A DNA stretch of 64,000 bases from Chloroflexota bacterium (GTDB taxonomy: Bacteria > Chloroflexota > Ktedonobacteria > Ktedonobacterales > JADMIN01): the NCBI GenBank assembly GCA_021323855.1, contig JAJPKE010000016.1:1-64000 (forward strand). The letters run 5' to 3'. This document shows positions 7,135 through 14,989 of this stretch, piece by piece (position 1 is the stretch's first letter; each line of letters begins with the position of its first letter). A program made the translations under genes and the position numbers. The notes beneath the pieces are model-generated. The model was given only the letters and a program-made list of their open reading frames with translations. It made no database searches and was not told the origin of the DNA.

Positions 7135-8703
7135 ATGACAGATACCGTTGCAGTCCCACCCGCCAGCGATTCATCTACGAAACCCGATACAAACGGAGAG
7201 CCAGAGGAGCAAGCGCAACAGACGCAACAGGCGCAACAGACAGCATCTGATATGTTTGGCGGCTATGAATGGCAGCGCCGGCTGCGGCTAGCGGGCGTGC
7301 TCCTGCCGATCTTTGCGCCCATTCAATTCCTCCTCGCTATCCTCAGTATCGTCATCGTCCTCGACTCGCACTTTCCCCCACCGCTGCTTCAGATTGGCAT
7401 ATTTACCGCCGTCATCATTGCGCTGGGCTTTGTCTCCTATGTCGCTGGTATCTACTTCGTGCGCAAGCAACGGACGGGGCCGGCGATTCTCTGCCTCATC
7501 ATTCCGGCCTGCGCGACGATTCTCTTGCCCGTCCCGCTCTACGATTTCGCCTATCGTCTCTCCGCGCATGTTTCCGGCGATCCAATTGTCGCCGTTACGC
7601 TAAATATCGTGATTGCGACCTTCGCGTTGCTCGTTCTCGTCGGTCTGCTGGCAAGTAATCGCTGGCAATTGGTTGGCGCGACCATTCTGCTCAACTTATT
7701 CACGGTCGGCATCATGCTCTTCGCCTTGCGCGTCCCTGGTATGGGAACCAGCATGGGCCAGCAGGCGCAGATGTTCATTCCCTTGCCACTGATGGTGCAA
7801 TGGACCGTCGCTGGCATCCTCATTGCTTCGATGGATGTCTCGTTGCGGACGATCCGCGAATTGGGTGAGGTGCGCGTCGCCTATGCGCAGGCGCAGCAAC
7901 TCGACGATCTAAAAGACCAGTTCATCACGCATATCAACCATGAGTTGCGCAGCCCGGTAATGGCGATGCAGGGGCATATCGAGTTGCTGCTGCTGACCGG
8001 CGAGACGCTGACGCCCGAAGAACGAACCTCCTATCTGGAGCATGCCAAGCATGCAGGCGATACGCTTTCGTCATTGGTGATGAGCATTCTCGATATCCGG
8101 CGTATCGAGCAGGAGGCGGGTACGCTGGTGCCGGAGCCGGTGCCGGTGAAAGCGGCGGTGGAGGCGGCGGCGCAGTTGATTGACCCACGCGAGGCAACGG
8201 TCTCCGGGCGCGAACTGCGCATAGATATCCCTGAGTCGCTGGCGATCTGGGGGGACCCGGTGCGGCTGCGCCAGATTCTCATCAATCTGCTCTCCAACGC
8301 CGTCAAATACTCCGCGCCAGAGACGCCGGTGAAGGTGACGGCGCGTCTTGTCACTGAGAAACCGGCTGCCAGCGCACGCCGCAGCGGGCAGCAATCGCAA
8401 CGTCTCATGGCGGAAATTACGGTGCGCGACTATGGGCTGGGCATCCCGCCGGAACAGATTCCGCTGCTCTTCAAGCGGTTCGTGCGCCTGCCGCGCGACC
8501 TGGCCTCCAACGTCGTCGGCAACGGGCTGGGTCTGCACCTCTGTCAGTTGTTCGCAGAGGAGATGGGCGGCTCGATCTGGGTCGAAAGCTCCGGCGTCGA
8601 GGGCGAAGGCTCGACGTTTCATGTGCAGTTGCCGCTGCCGCCCGCCGGTATTGCAGATGTTACCAACGCCTCAGCTTCGGCAACCGATGGGGCGGGCATC
8701 TGA
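7135..8703 (+). CDS. membrane sensor histidine kinase (paralog of 3372-4862)
   Basis: A 522-residue sensor kinase. A Gln/Thr-rich N-terminal stretch (about 45 residues) precedes six hydrophobic spans (residues about 50-235). The HisKA segment has its phospho-acceptor His near residue 269 (THINHELRSPVMAMQGHIEL). HATPase_c boxes follow: NLLSNAVKYSAPETP, VRDYGLGIPPEQIPLLFKRF and NGLGLHLCQLFAEEMGG. The layout and many local sequences match the kinase at 3372, including the RELGEVRVAYAQAQQL linker. No large extracellular sensor is seen, so the stimulus may be sensed in or at the membrane. Together with the upstream regulator it forms a second copy of the same two-component unit in the opposite orientation. 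Confidence 0.93.
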   Translation: MTDTVAVPPASDSSTKPDTNGEPEEQAQQTQQAQQTASDMFGGYEWQRRLRLAGVLLPIFAPIQFLLAILSIVIVLDSHFPPPLLQIGIFTAVIIALGFVSYVAGIYFVRKQRTGPAILCLIIPACATILLPVPLYDFAYRLSAHVSGDPIVAVTLNIVIATFALLVLVGLLASNRWQLVGATILLNLFTVGIMLFALRVPGMGTSMGQQAQMFIPLPLMVQWTVAGILIASMDVSLRTIRELGEVRVAYAQAQQLDDLKDQFITHINHELRSPVMAMQGHIELLLLTGETLTPEERTSYLEHAKHAGDTLSSLVMSILDIRRIEQEAGTLVPEPVPVKAAVEAAAQLIDPREATVSGRELRIDIPESLAIWGDPVRLRQILINLLSNAVKYSAPETPVKVTARLVTEKPAASARRSGQQSQRLMAEITVRDYGLGIPPEQIPLLFKRFVRLPRDLASNVVGNGLGLHLCQLFAEEMGGSIWVESSGVEGEGSTFHVQLPLPPAGIADVTNASASATDGAGI

Positions 8704-8729
8704 CGGCCACGGTTGAGATGAGCTATAAT
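8701..8729 (+). promoter_or_regulatory. putative sigma-70-type promoter of the phosphoesterase gene
   Basis: A perfect -10 hexamer TATAAT (8724-8729) with a weak -35 match TGACGG (8701-8706) at 17-base spacing. It starts at the kinase stop codon and lies about 50 bases before the phosphoesterase start, so that gene is probably transcribed separately. Confidence 0.5.
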
Positions 8730-8780
8730 GAGTGATGGGACCATTGGAACTGTGTTTTGAGAAGGAAAGTAGCTCTATCG

Positions 8781-9653
8781 TTGCCTAGTTTTGCCGTCAT
8801 TGCCGATATTCATGGGAATCTGCCCGCGCTCGACGCTGTGCTGGCCGATCTGGAACGGGTGCGACCAGACCGCATCGTCGTCGCTGGCGATTTCGTCAAT
8901 CGTGGACCACAGAGCCGCGCCGTGATGGAACGCATCGCGCCCTATGAGTTTCCCGCGATCAGCGGCAACCATGATACCTGGCTGGCGATGTTGAGCCGGG
9001 GCGAAGGCAAACCACCGGAATGGGACACCTCCTGGTGTACGCCGGTGCGGCTGGCGATGGAAGAGACGGGGGCGGAGTGGCTTCGCTGGCTGGAAGCGTT
9101 GCCAGCGACGATGCGCCTGGAATTGCCGGGGACGACGCCTGTACGCATTGTGCATGGCAGCCCACGCCACTCACGCGAGGGCATGGGACGCATGTGTTCA
9201 GATGCGGAGGCGACGGCGGCGCTGGCTGGCGTTGAGGAGCCGCTGATAATCGGCGCGCACATCCACTATCCCTTTGTGCGCACGGTCGGCGCGCAGCAGG
9301 TGGTGGTAATCGGCGCGGTCGGTTGCCCTTTCAACGGCGATATCAACGCGCAGTACGGCCTCTTTCATTGGGATGAAGACGCGAAGCAGTGGCGCTTCGA
9401 GCATCGTTCAGTGCCCTATGACCATGAGCCGCTCTACACGGCATGGCGTGATGGCGGCTATCTGGCTGACGGTAGCCTGGCGTCAGAGTTGATGATGCGC
9501 GAGCATCAGACAGCGCGCACCCACTATGTGCCCTTCTGGGAGTGGTGCCTGGCGCATCATCTCGACCTCACGCGCGACAATATGGAACGTTTCCTGGCCG
9601 AGCGCGAGCCGTTCACACCTCCACCGATGCGTTTCGCTTCGAGCAGCGTCTGA
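8781..9653 (+). CDS. calcineurin-like metallophosphoesterase
   Basis: About 290 residues. All metal-binding motifs of the YfcE/calcineurin-like superfamily are visible in order: IADIHGN (D-x-H), VAGDFVNRGP (GD), ISGNHDTW (GNHD), a His near VHGSPRH, and GAHIHYPF replacing the usual GHTH. Such enzymes use two metal ions to hydrolyse phosphomono- or diesters; the substrate cannot be told from the sequence. The C-terminal third is less typical (MREHQTARTHYVPFWEWCLAHH). The start is uncertain: TTG 8781 gives the usual short lead-in to the first motif, while TTG 8757 would add 8 residues; GAAGGAAAG lies between them at 8761-8769. Confidence 0.85.
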   Translation: MPSFAVIADIHGNLPALDAVLADLERVRPDRIVVAGDFVNRGPQSRAVMERIAPYEFPAISGNHDTWLAMLSRGEGKPPEWDTSWCTPVRLAMEETGAEWLRWLEALPATMRLELPGTTPVRIVHGSPRHSREGMGRMCSDAEATAALAGVEEPLIIGAHIHYPFVRTVGAQQVVVIGAVGCPFNGDINAQYGLFHWDEDAKQWRFEHRSVPYDHEPLYTAWRDGGYLADGSLASELMMREHQTARTHYVPFWEWCLAHHLDLTRDNMERFLAEREPFTPPPMRFASSSV

Positions 9654-9739
9654 TTTTTTGTTTGCCGCCCGCTCACTGTCATTAGTTGATGAGACCGAAC
9701 TACATACCCTGAACCAACCTCAAAGACGATAAGGGGGAA

Positions 9740-9763
9740 GGCGGAAGTTCTCATGCTTCCGCC
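9740..9763. terminator. stem-loop between convergent genes
   Basis: Perfect 8-base arms GGCGGAAG and CTTCCGCC around an 8-base loop, placed between the convergent phosphoesterase and membrane protein genes. There is no long T-run on either side, so a bidirectional terminator role is plausible but not certain. Confidence 0.45.
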
Positions 9764-9802
9764 CTGCCTCACTCTCATACTGAATAAGAGGTCGTTTTGG
9801 TA

Positions 9803-10321
9803 TCAGTCGTCATCCTGCTCTTCGACAACACTCGCCGGGCTTTGTGATGTATCTCTCGTTGCCATCCAAGATGTGAACATGGTGAGGGCAAGCGCTGGTA
9901 AGAGGGCAATCCAGAGGTATTGGGCAAAAATAAGCGATTGACCAAAGAGGGAAATCTGGCCAAAGGAGTTGGCATTCGATAATGCGGCTATGATGACTAT
10001 TACCAACAACAACGCGGTCGCCCCCCACACGATCCAACGCCCTAATGCAACCCCACGATTATGGAGAATTGCGCCAAGCGACAAGAGCAAAAGGCATCCT
10101 ATACTGATGACAAATGGAAGCGTGAGTTGTAGAGGTAGTGGTATTACATCTCCATGTGGGTTCATGGCTAGACCTGTGCGGACAGAGATCGTCTCCCCAT
10201 GACTGCCATTTGTTTGCCAGAGATAGACTGGACCGAAGAGCAGAAAGGTGAGACCACATATCCCAATTATGGTGGCATAAATGGCAAATACTACTTCTCT
10301 ACGACGAAGATCTGTTCTCAT
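9803..10321 (-). CDS. hypothetical membrane protein, four TM segments
   Basis: 172 residues with four hydrophobic spans at about 10-33, 65-86, 93-115 and 128-150, and an acidic C-terminal tail (VVEEQDDD). The loop between the first two spans is polar and would probably lie outside. No family was recognised. GAGGAG lies 8 bases before the ATG. It is a stand-alone gene; an AT-rich palindrome sits just upstream of it at 10356-10389. Confidence 0.65.
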   Translation of the reverse strand: MRTDLRRREVVFAIYATIIGICGLTFLLFGPVYLWQTNGSHGETISVRTGLAMNPHGDVIPLPLQLTLPFVISIGCLLLLSLGAILHNRGVALGRWIVWGATALLLVIVIIAALSNANSFGQISLFGQSLIFAQYLWIALLPALALTMFTSWMATRDTSQSPASVVEEQDDD

Positions 10322-10355
10322 ACCACGTCTCCTCTATTACGCTGTTATGTACAAG

Positions 10356-10389
10356 AAACTCATCATAATCCTAGCACTATGATGAGTTT
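10356..10389. repeat. perfect 11-bp inverted repeat upstream of a membrane protein gene
   Basis: AAACTCATCAT and ATGATGAGTTT flank a 12-base loop. It is AT-rich in a GC-rich region and lies between two minus-strand genes, about 35 bases upstream of the 10321 start. It could be an operator or the tail of the glyoxalase-like transcript; the flanks show no T-run. Confidence 0.6.
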
Positions 10390-10467
10390 ATTGCTTTGTA
10401 ATCGCTCTTCTTTACAAGAAGGCAGTTAACGCTTTAATCTTGCCTCCATTTATAGTATTCGGCATGC

Positions 10468-11328
10468 TTAACTATGTTCAATCATGCCGAGCCACAGGCC
10501 ACCAATCTGTGTGGGATCGAACCAGCGCAACTCATGCCCAAACCACTCATGTGGCTCGCCAAGCGAAAAGCGCCGGACGGAAGTTGCCATATCTTTGGTG
10601 CCAATGAGGAAGGCGCAGGGCAACGGACCGAAGCGGCGCAGGCGCTCCGCGAGCCAGTCACCGCCCGATAACGGCGTGGCAAGCGTCACCGGCGTGCCAG
10701 GGAAATGCGTGAGAGTCGCGCCAAATAGCGGGTCATCCTGCGTGGCTGTTTCCGTCCAGCTATAGACGGTTTGGAAAAGGTTGCTGGCCGATTGGGAGTC
10801 TGCCACGCCCAGCACGACCATCGCAATGCCGGTCAGTTCGCTGCCATGAACGGCGGGCGAGGGCTGCACACGCCAGTCGCGCGGCGTGCGGTCATGAATG
10901 ATAAAGGGCAGCAGATTGCCCGGCTGTCCATCGCCAGGAAACGCCAGGTCCCACTCCACCAACCGGCCATCCGGTCGCAGGCGGTTGAGTGACTGCGGTC
11001 CGCGCACGGGCACGCCCAGCGCCGCCACGCGCGCCGCTTCATCCGCTACCACGCCGGGGTCCACGGCCCAGGCGCAGGGGCCAGCGTCGCCAGTGATGGC
11101 ATCCTGCCAGAGCGGTGAGGCGCGATCCGCCGCCAGCAACGCGATCAGTTCGATATAGGAGCCGTCGTCGAAGCCGAGCAGCGCCATATGGGTCGCGCCG
11201 TTGGAATGTGGTCCGCCATACTCCGTGCGCAACCCCACCCGCGCAAAATTTTCCTCTAACGTCGCTAGATTGGTGGCTGCGATGGTCACATGGTCAATGG
11301 TTTCGATGGTATGCTGGGCAGGTGACAT
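10468..11328 (-). CDS. glyoxalase-like domain protein (VOC superfamily)
   Basis: About 286 residues. The start IDHVTIAATNLATLEENFARVGLRTEYGG and the later AWAVDPGVVADEAARVAALG resemble the glyoxalase_3-type VOC proteins, with a second, more divergent half (ELTGIAMVVLGVADSQSASNLFQ). VOC proteins form metal-binding beta-alpha-beta modules used in glyoxalases, dioxygenases and resistance proteins; this one's substrate is unknown. The first His of the usual metal set is present (DHVT), others are not certain. ATG 11328 is chosen over 11352 because AGGAG lies 8 bases upstream. It is downstream of tRNA-Val but separated from it by a terminator. Confidence 0.75.
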   Translation of the reverse strand: MSPAQHTIETIDHVTIAATNLATLEENFARVGLRTEYGGPHSNGATHMALLGFDDGSYIELIALLAADRASPLWQDAITGDAGPCAWAVDPGVVADEAARVAALGVPVRGPQSLNRLRPDGRLVEWDLAFPGDGQPGNLLPFIIHDRTPRDWRVQPSPAVHGSELTGIAMVVLGVADSQSASNLFQTVYSWTETATQDDPLFGATLTHFPGTPVTLATPLSGGDWLAERLRRFGPLPCAFLIGTKDMATSVRRFSLGEPHEWFGHELRWFDPTQIGGLWLGMIEHS

Positions 11329-11387
11329 CGTATACGCTCCTGACGGATGCACAGTGGCCTACGAAGACATACAAAGATATACAAAAA

Positions 11388-11420
11388 CGAAAAACCGCCA
11401 GGAATCATTATCCCGGCGGC
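11388..11420 (-). terminator. intrinsic terminator of tRNA-Val
   Basis: On the minus strand CCGCCGGGA pairs with TCCTGGCGG (one bulge or mismatch), followed at once by TTTTTCGTTTTT. It is placed directly downstream of tRNA-Val and upstream of the glyoxalase-like gene. Confidence 0.85.
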
Positions 11421-11431
11421 ATGTGTTTGGG

Positions 11432-11505
11432 TGGGCGATGAGGAACTCGAATCCCCGACCTCCACGATGTCAACGTGGCGCTCTAACCAACTGAGCTAAT
11501 CGCCC
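11432..11505 (-). tRNA. tRNA-Val (GAC)
   Basis: A complete cloverleaf on the minus strand: acceptor GGGCGAT paired with ATCGCCC, D arm GCTCAGTTGGTTAGAGC, anticodon arm CCACG-TTGACAT-CGTGG with anticodon GAC, and T arm with GGGGATTCGAGTTCCTC. The discriminator is A and CCA is not encoded, so it must be added after transcription. It has its own promoter-like site (11516-11545) and terminator (11388-11420), so it is a single-gene transcript. Confidence 0.95.
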
Positions 11506-11515
11506 GCGCAGACAC

Positions 11516-11545
11516 AGTGTACCATCCTCACCCGCAATCAGTCAA
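11516..11545 (-). promoter_or_regulatory. putative tRNA-Val promoter
   Basis: Read on the minus strand, TTGACT (11540-11545) and TACACT (11516-11521) lie 18 bases apart, about 10 bases before the mature tRNA end. Both hexamers match the sigma-70 consensus at five and four of six positions. Confidence 0.65.
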
Positions 11546-11563
11546 GTTCTCGCTGGAAGTGGG

Positions 11564-12253
11564 TCAGCTTTTGCGCGCCCGGATGAGGGCTGCCCCTGGA
11601 AACGCAGAGAAGCGCAGTGGCGGCATCTCTTCCGTCTCTATCGGCGCGAAACCCGCCTCCGTGACCATGTTCACCAGGTCTTGCAGGTCACTTCCGCCAG
11701 CGTGAAAGCGCGCTCCCTGGCCCTGGCGTTGCTTCTTGTGAGTGAAGTCAGCGATAATCAGGCGACCACCCGGCTTGAGGACGCGCGCAATTTCACTGAG
11801 TCCCTGGCGTTTGAGCGGCGTGGGCAGGTGGTGCATCATCAGCGTTGAAAGCACCACATCAAACGTTTGATCGGGGAAATCGAGTTGCTCGATGACGCCA
11901 ACCTGGAACTCAACGGACAGGTGATGCCGGTTCGCTTTCGCGCGGGCACGCGCAATTTGTTCTGAACTGGGGTCAATGCCGCAGACACGGCCAGCATTGC
12001 CCACTCGTTTCCGGGCTTCCAGCGCTAGCGTGCCAGTTCCGCAGCCGACATCCAGCACTTGTTCGCCGGAGCGCAGTTGCGCCAGCATTGCAGTCCGCCG
12101 CCGTAGTTCGCGTCCCTGACCACGGAACCGGAAGGTGTCAATGAACCACCCATGCAAGTCGTAGCGCCAGCCTCCTCTCATGGTTAGCCCTTTGGTCGGC
12201 GCTTCATTTGCAGCGCCGTGGCTATGGCGTGCGGATGAGTGCATAGATTGCAT
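11564..12253 (-). CDS. class I SAM-dependent methyltransferase (UbiE/MenG-like)
   Basis: About 229 residues. The Rossmann-type SAM-binding motifs are clear: VLDVGCGTGTLALEARKRVG (motif I), GIDPSSEQIARAR (acidic loop), FDVVLSTLMMHHLPTP (motif II region) and ARVLKPGGRLIIADF (motif III). It resembles small-molecule methyltransferases of the UbiE/COQ5 type; the substrate is unknown. The start is taken at ATG 12253 with AAAGG some 10 bases upstream; a longer frame reaches 12391 but its N-terminus is not coding-like. It is divergent from the TetR-type regulator at 12437, which may control it. Confidence 0.85.
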   Translation of the reverse strand: MQSMHSSARHSHGAANEAPTKGLTMRGGWRYDLHGWFIDTFRFRGQGRELRRRTAMLAQLRSGEQVLDVGCGTGTLALEARKRVGNAGRVCGIDPSSEQIARARAKANRHHLSVEFQVGVIEQLDFPDQTFDVVLSTLMMHHLPTPLKRQGLSEIARVLKPGGRLIIADFTHKKQRQGQGARFHAGGSDLQDLVNMVTEAGFAPIETEEMPPLRFSAFPGAALIRARKS

Positions 12254-12436
12254 ACCTCGTGTGCCTTTCTGGGAAAGCCGCTCATTTTGTATGAGCAGAT
12301 AACTTGACAGGATGACCGGATTGGTACACACTGTCTCGAATGAACTATCACGTCTGACTCTCACTGTAATCCGGTGGTTGGCGGGCGGCAAGGGGCAATT
12401 AAGAGCAGGTGTCCCATTCGAGACAGGAAGCGCAAA

Positions 12437-13096
12437 ATGTCACGGCAAATGAGCCAGACGAGCCAGATCAACCAAACCAACCAAACCAACCAAACTGGCA
12501 ATCTGCGGGTAAAGCGTACACAGAAACTCTTGCGCGAGGCGCTCATTGAGTTGATCGAAGAGCGCGGCTTCGAGGCGCTCACCGTCGGCGAATTGACCGA
12601 ACGCGCGATGGTGAGCCGCGCCGCTTTTTATCGCAACTACCAGGATAAATATGCTCTGGTGGAGCAAATCTTTGCGGAAGCGATGAGCGCCCTGATGAAC
12701 GCGGTTGGCGACCTGGGACAAGAACATCCGGCTGAGGTCTGGGTGCGGTTCTTCGAGCATATCGCAGAATATGAGCGGCTCTATCGTGCGCTGCTCGGCA
12801 GCAAGGGAAGCCCCTGGTTTGTGCGCACGATGCGGGCATCGCTGGCCGAGCTGATACTAGAGCGCGGGCATCCGCTACATAGTACGAACGCCACGCATGC
12901 CACGCATGCTGCTCGTGCGCCTCATGCTTCCATTCACGCTTTCTCAGATGGATTCGTGCCCGGCTTCGTTGCCGCAATGTTTGTAGAAGCGATCACCTGG
13001 TGGCTGGAACAGGGAAGGCCGTATAGCCCAAGAGAGATGGCGACGCGCAGCTCCCGGCTGGCCGCCGCCATCTTCAAAGAAGCGAGCGCCTGGTAA
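12437..13096 (+). CDS. TetR/AcrR-family transcriptional regulator
   Basis: 219 residues. The N-terminal helix-turn-helix is typical: TVGELTERAMVSRAAFYRNY followed by QDKYALVEQIF. The C-terminal ligand-binding part contains a FEHIAEYERLYRALLGSKGS segment seen in many TetR proteins of Gram-positive-type bacteria. The first 20 residues contain five NQT/NQ units from a tandem 9-bp DNA repeat (AACCAAACC), and a second short repeat encodes NATHATHAARAPHA near residue 155. ATG 12437 has AGGAAG about 6 bases upstream. The divergent methyltransferase at 11564-12253 is the most likely regulated neighbour, since regulator and target often share an intergenic region. Confidence 0.9.
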   Translation: MSRQMSQTSQINQTNQTNQTGNLRVKRTQKLLREALIELIEERGFEALTVGELTERAMVSRAAFYRNYQDKYALVEQIFAEAMSALMNAVGDLGQEHPAEVWVRFFEHIAEYERLYRALLGSKGSPWFVRTMRASLAELILERGHPLHSTNATHATHAARAPHASIHAFSDGFVPGFVAAMFVEAITWWLEQGRPYSPREMATRSSRLAAAIFKEASAW

Positions 13097-13147
13097 TACT
13101 CACGAGTGCCTGTTTGGAAGAGGGTCTCGGTAGAGCAGAGGGCAGGA

Positions 13148-14077
13148 TTAACCGGTGGCTCCGAAGCGCCGCGCCACCTCCGCGCGCGTGGGGATGCCGC
13201 CGCCGCCGATTTGTTCTACAGAGCAGGCGGCAACGCGGTTGGCAAAGTCCACTGCTGCGCGCGCATCGCCCGTCTGATGCAGTTCGCAGAGGAAGGCCGC
13301 TGCGAAGACATCGCCCGCGCCGGTAGGGTCCACCTCCTGCGCTGGATACCCCGGAAAGTGTTCGGGCGCTTCGGTTCCCTGATAGAGCAGCGCACCCGCT
13401 GGCCCCTGTGTCACGGCGATCAGCGGGAGCAGACGCGCCCAGTCGGCCAGCAGCGCGTCCGCCTCGTCCGTGGTGCGCGGAATGTCACTGACGCTTTCTT
13501 GCGTGGCGGCGGATTGGCCCGGCTCGTTCGCTGGCGCGAGCAAATCTTCGCGGCTGAGGATGAGCGCGCGCAGGTGTGGCAGCACCGCCTGCGCCGCTAC
13601 GAACGGTCCCGGTGAGACGTGGCCCGTCGCATCCCAGCGGCGCAGCCAGCCCTGCGGCGTCGCGGCAACCAGCGAGTGCGGGAAGGCCGCCGCCAGCGTT
13701 GGGTCTACTTCATTCGCCAGCGGCGCTAGCAGCACCAGCGGCGCATTGCGCCAGCCTGTGGGAATGGCATCGAGGGCGAGCGGCGCGGCGCGTCCGCGCA
13801 GGTATTGGCGGCGCGCGCCGTTGGTATAGATGTTTTCGTAGGTCGTGGCATCGGCTGAGGGTATGGCATGGACGGCAATATCTGGCAGCGCCTCGCGTAG
13901 CGCCGCCAGAACATCGGGCGGGCCACTGGTGACGATGGCAGCGTGCAGTCCCAGCCGCTCTGCCGTCAGCGCGGCAAAGGTGACGGTGCCACCGAGCCGC
14001 CAGTCGCCGCCCGGTAGCAGATCGCGTGTGGCGTGGCCAATGGTCAGGAAGTCCGGCGTATCAGCGAGGAGTGCCAC
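13148..14077 (-). CDS. PfkB-family carbohydrate kinase
   Basis: About 309 residues. PfkB/ribokinase features are the N-terminal DFLTIGHATRDLLPGGDWRLGG (substrate-binding Gly-Gly turn), the C-terminal VDPTGAGDVFAAAFLCEL with the catalytic Asp in GAGD, and NRVAACSVEQIGGGGIP near the end. These enzymes phosphorylate sugars or nucleosides with ATP; the substrate is not evident. GTG 14077 is preferred since AAGG lies 8 bases upstream and the sequence before it is not coding-like. It lies downstream of jag but a strong hairpin (14109-14136) separates them, so it is probably not part of the membrane-insertion operon. Confidence 0.87.
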   Translation of the reverse strand: MALLADTPDFLTIGHATRDLLPGGDWRLGGTVTFAALTAERLGLHAAIVTSGPPDVLAALREALPDIAVHAIPSADATTYENIYTNGARRQYLRGRAAPLALDAIPTGWRNAPLVLLAPLANEVDPTLAAAFPHSLVAATPQGWLRRWDATGHVSPGPFVAAQAVLPHLRALILSREDLLAPANEPGQSAATQESVSDIPRTTDEADALLADWARLLPLIAVTQGPAGALLYQGTEAPEHFPGYPAQEVDPTGAGDVFAAAFLCELHQTGDARAAVDFANRVAACSVEQIGGGGIPTRAEVARRFGATG

Positions 14078-14108
14078 GATCACCGCCTTTTCTTGTGGGT
14101 ATAGCAAA

Positions 14109-14136
14109 GGGGCCGGCGAGCATCTTCGCCGGCCCC
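14109..14136 (-). terminator. GC-rich hairpin after jag
   Basis: Perfect 11-base arms GGGGCCGGCGA and TCGCCGGCCCC with a 6-base loop, 11 bases after the jag stop and before the kinase gene. On the minus strand it is followed by only TTTGC, so it is a probable but not textbook terminator. Confidence 0.65.
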
Positions 14137-14147
14137 TACAGTGCGCA

Positions 14148-14987
14148 TCAGGCGCGGGCAGGACGTTTGAGGGAGACGACGACGCGCCGCTGGTCGCCTT
14201 CGCCGGTGCTCTCGGTGGAGATGTCGCCGGTTTCGGCAAGCGCCATATGAATGATGCGCCGCTCGTTTGGTGGCATCGCTTCGAGCATCACGGGATTGCC
14301 GGAGCGGCGCACCTGATCGGCGACGCGCGCCGCCATCGAGCGTAGATTCTGCTCGCGGCGCTCACGATAGCGTTCGGCGTCCACGATGATGTGTTCGCGG
14401 GTTCCCGTCTGTTTGCTGACGATCAGATTGACCAGCAATTGGATCGAGGCAAGGGTTTCGCCACGCCGCCCGATGAGCAGGCTGACCATCGAGGGGTCGT
14501 CGCTGTGAATATTGAGGGTGAGTGGCTCCTCTTCGGCGGCCTCCTCGTTGATGGGATCGCAGACTTCGACGGTGGCGCGGATGCCCATATGCCCCAGGAT
14601 CACGCGCAGAGCTTCCTCGGCGAATTCTTCGATGCTGGCGTCTTCCGGCAGGAGTTCCTGTAATACGCCGGTGGTGAAAGGCTCGGCAACGTATGGCTCA
14701 ACGTAGTCTTCTGCATACTCGTCATAGCCAGCGTACTCGCCTTCGGTGTAAGCCGCTTCCTCATCGTCATACGCCGCAGACGCGGGAAACCCGCCATCCG
14801 GCGGCTCGGCGCGGCCCGGCAACACGTGAACGCGCACCCGCGCCTCGCGCACGCCGATGCCGCGCTGGCCACGGCTCGGCTCCTGCAATACGGTGATCTC
14901 CACCTCATTGCGGTTGCGCCCCAGCTTGGCGAGCGCCTGGAGAATCGCGTCTTCGATAGATTTGCCGGAGGCTTCGACACTCTCCAC
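14148..14987 (-). CDS. jag: RNA-binding protein Jag/KhpB
   Basis: 279 residues with the full Jag layout: Jag_N domain (residues 1-55, VEASGKSIEDAILQALAKLG and GQRGIGVREARVRV), an acidic linker rich in Glu, Tyr and Asp (about 70-110), a KH domain (about 150-205, SLLIGRRGETLASIQLLVN) and an R3H domain (RYRERREQNLRSMAARVADQVRRSG). KhpB binds small and messenger RNAs, often with KhpA, and is linked to cell division and envelope control. GTG 14987 has GGGAGG 9 bases upstream and starts 2 bases after the yidC stop, so the two are one transcript. The domain order and place behind yidC are the classic arrangement. Confidence 0.93.
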   Translation of the reverse strand: MESVEASGKSIEDAILQALAKLGRNRNEVEITVLQEPSRGQRGIGVREARVRVHVLPGRAEPPDGGFPASAAYDDEEAAYTEGEYAGYDEYAEDYVEPYVAEPFTTGVLQELLPEDASIEEFAEEALRVILGHMGIRATVEVCDPINEEAAEEEPLTLNIHSDDPSMVSLLIGRRGETLASIQLLVNLIVSKQTGTREHIIVDAERYRERREQNLRSMAARVADQVRRSGNPVMLEAMPPNERRIIHMALAETGDISTESTGEGDQRRVVVSLKRPARA

Positions 14988-14989
14988 GG

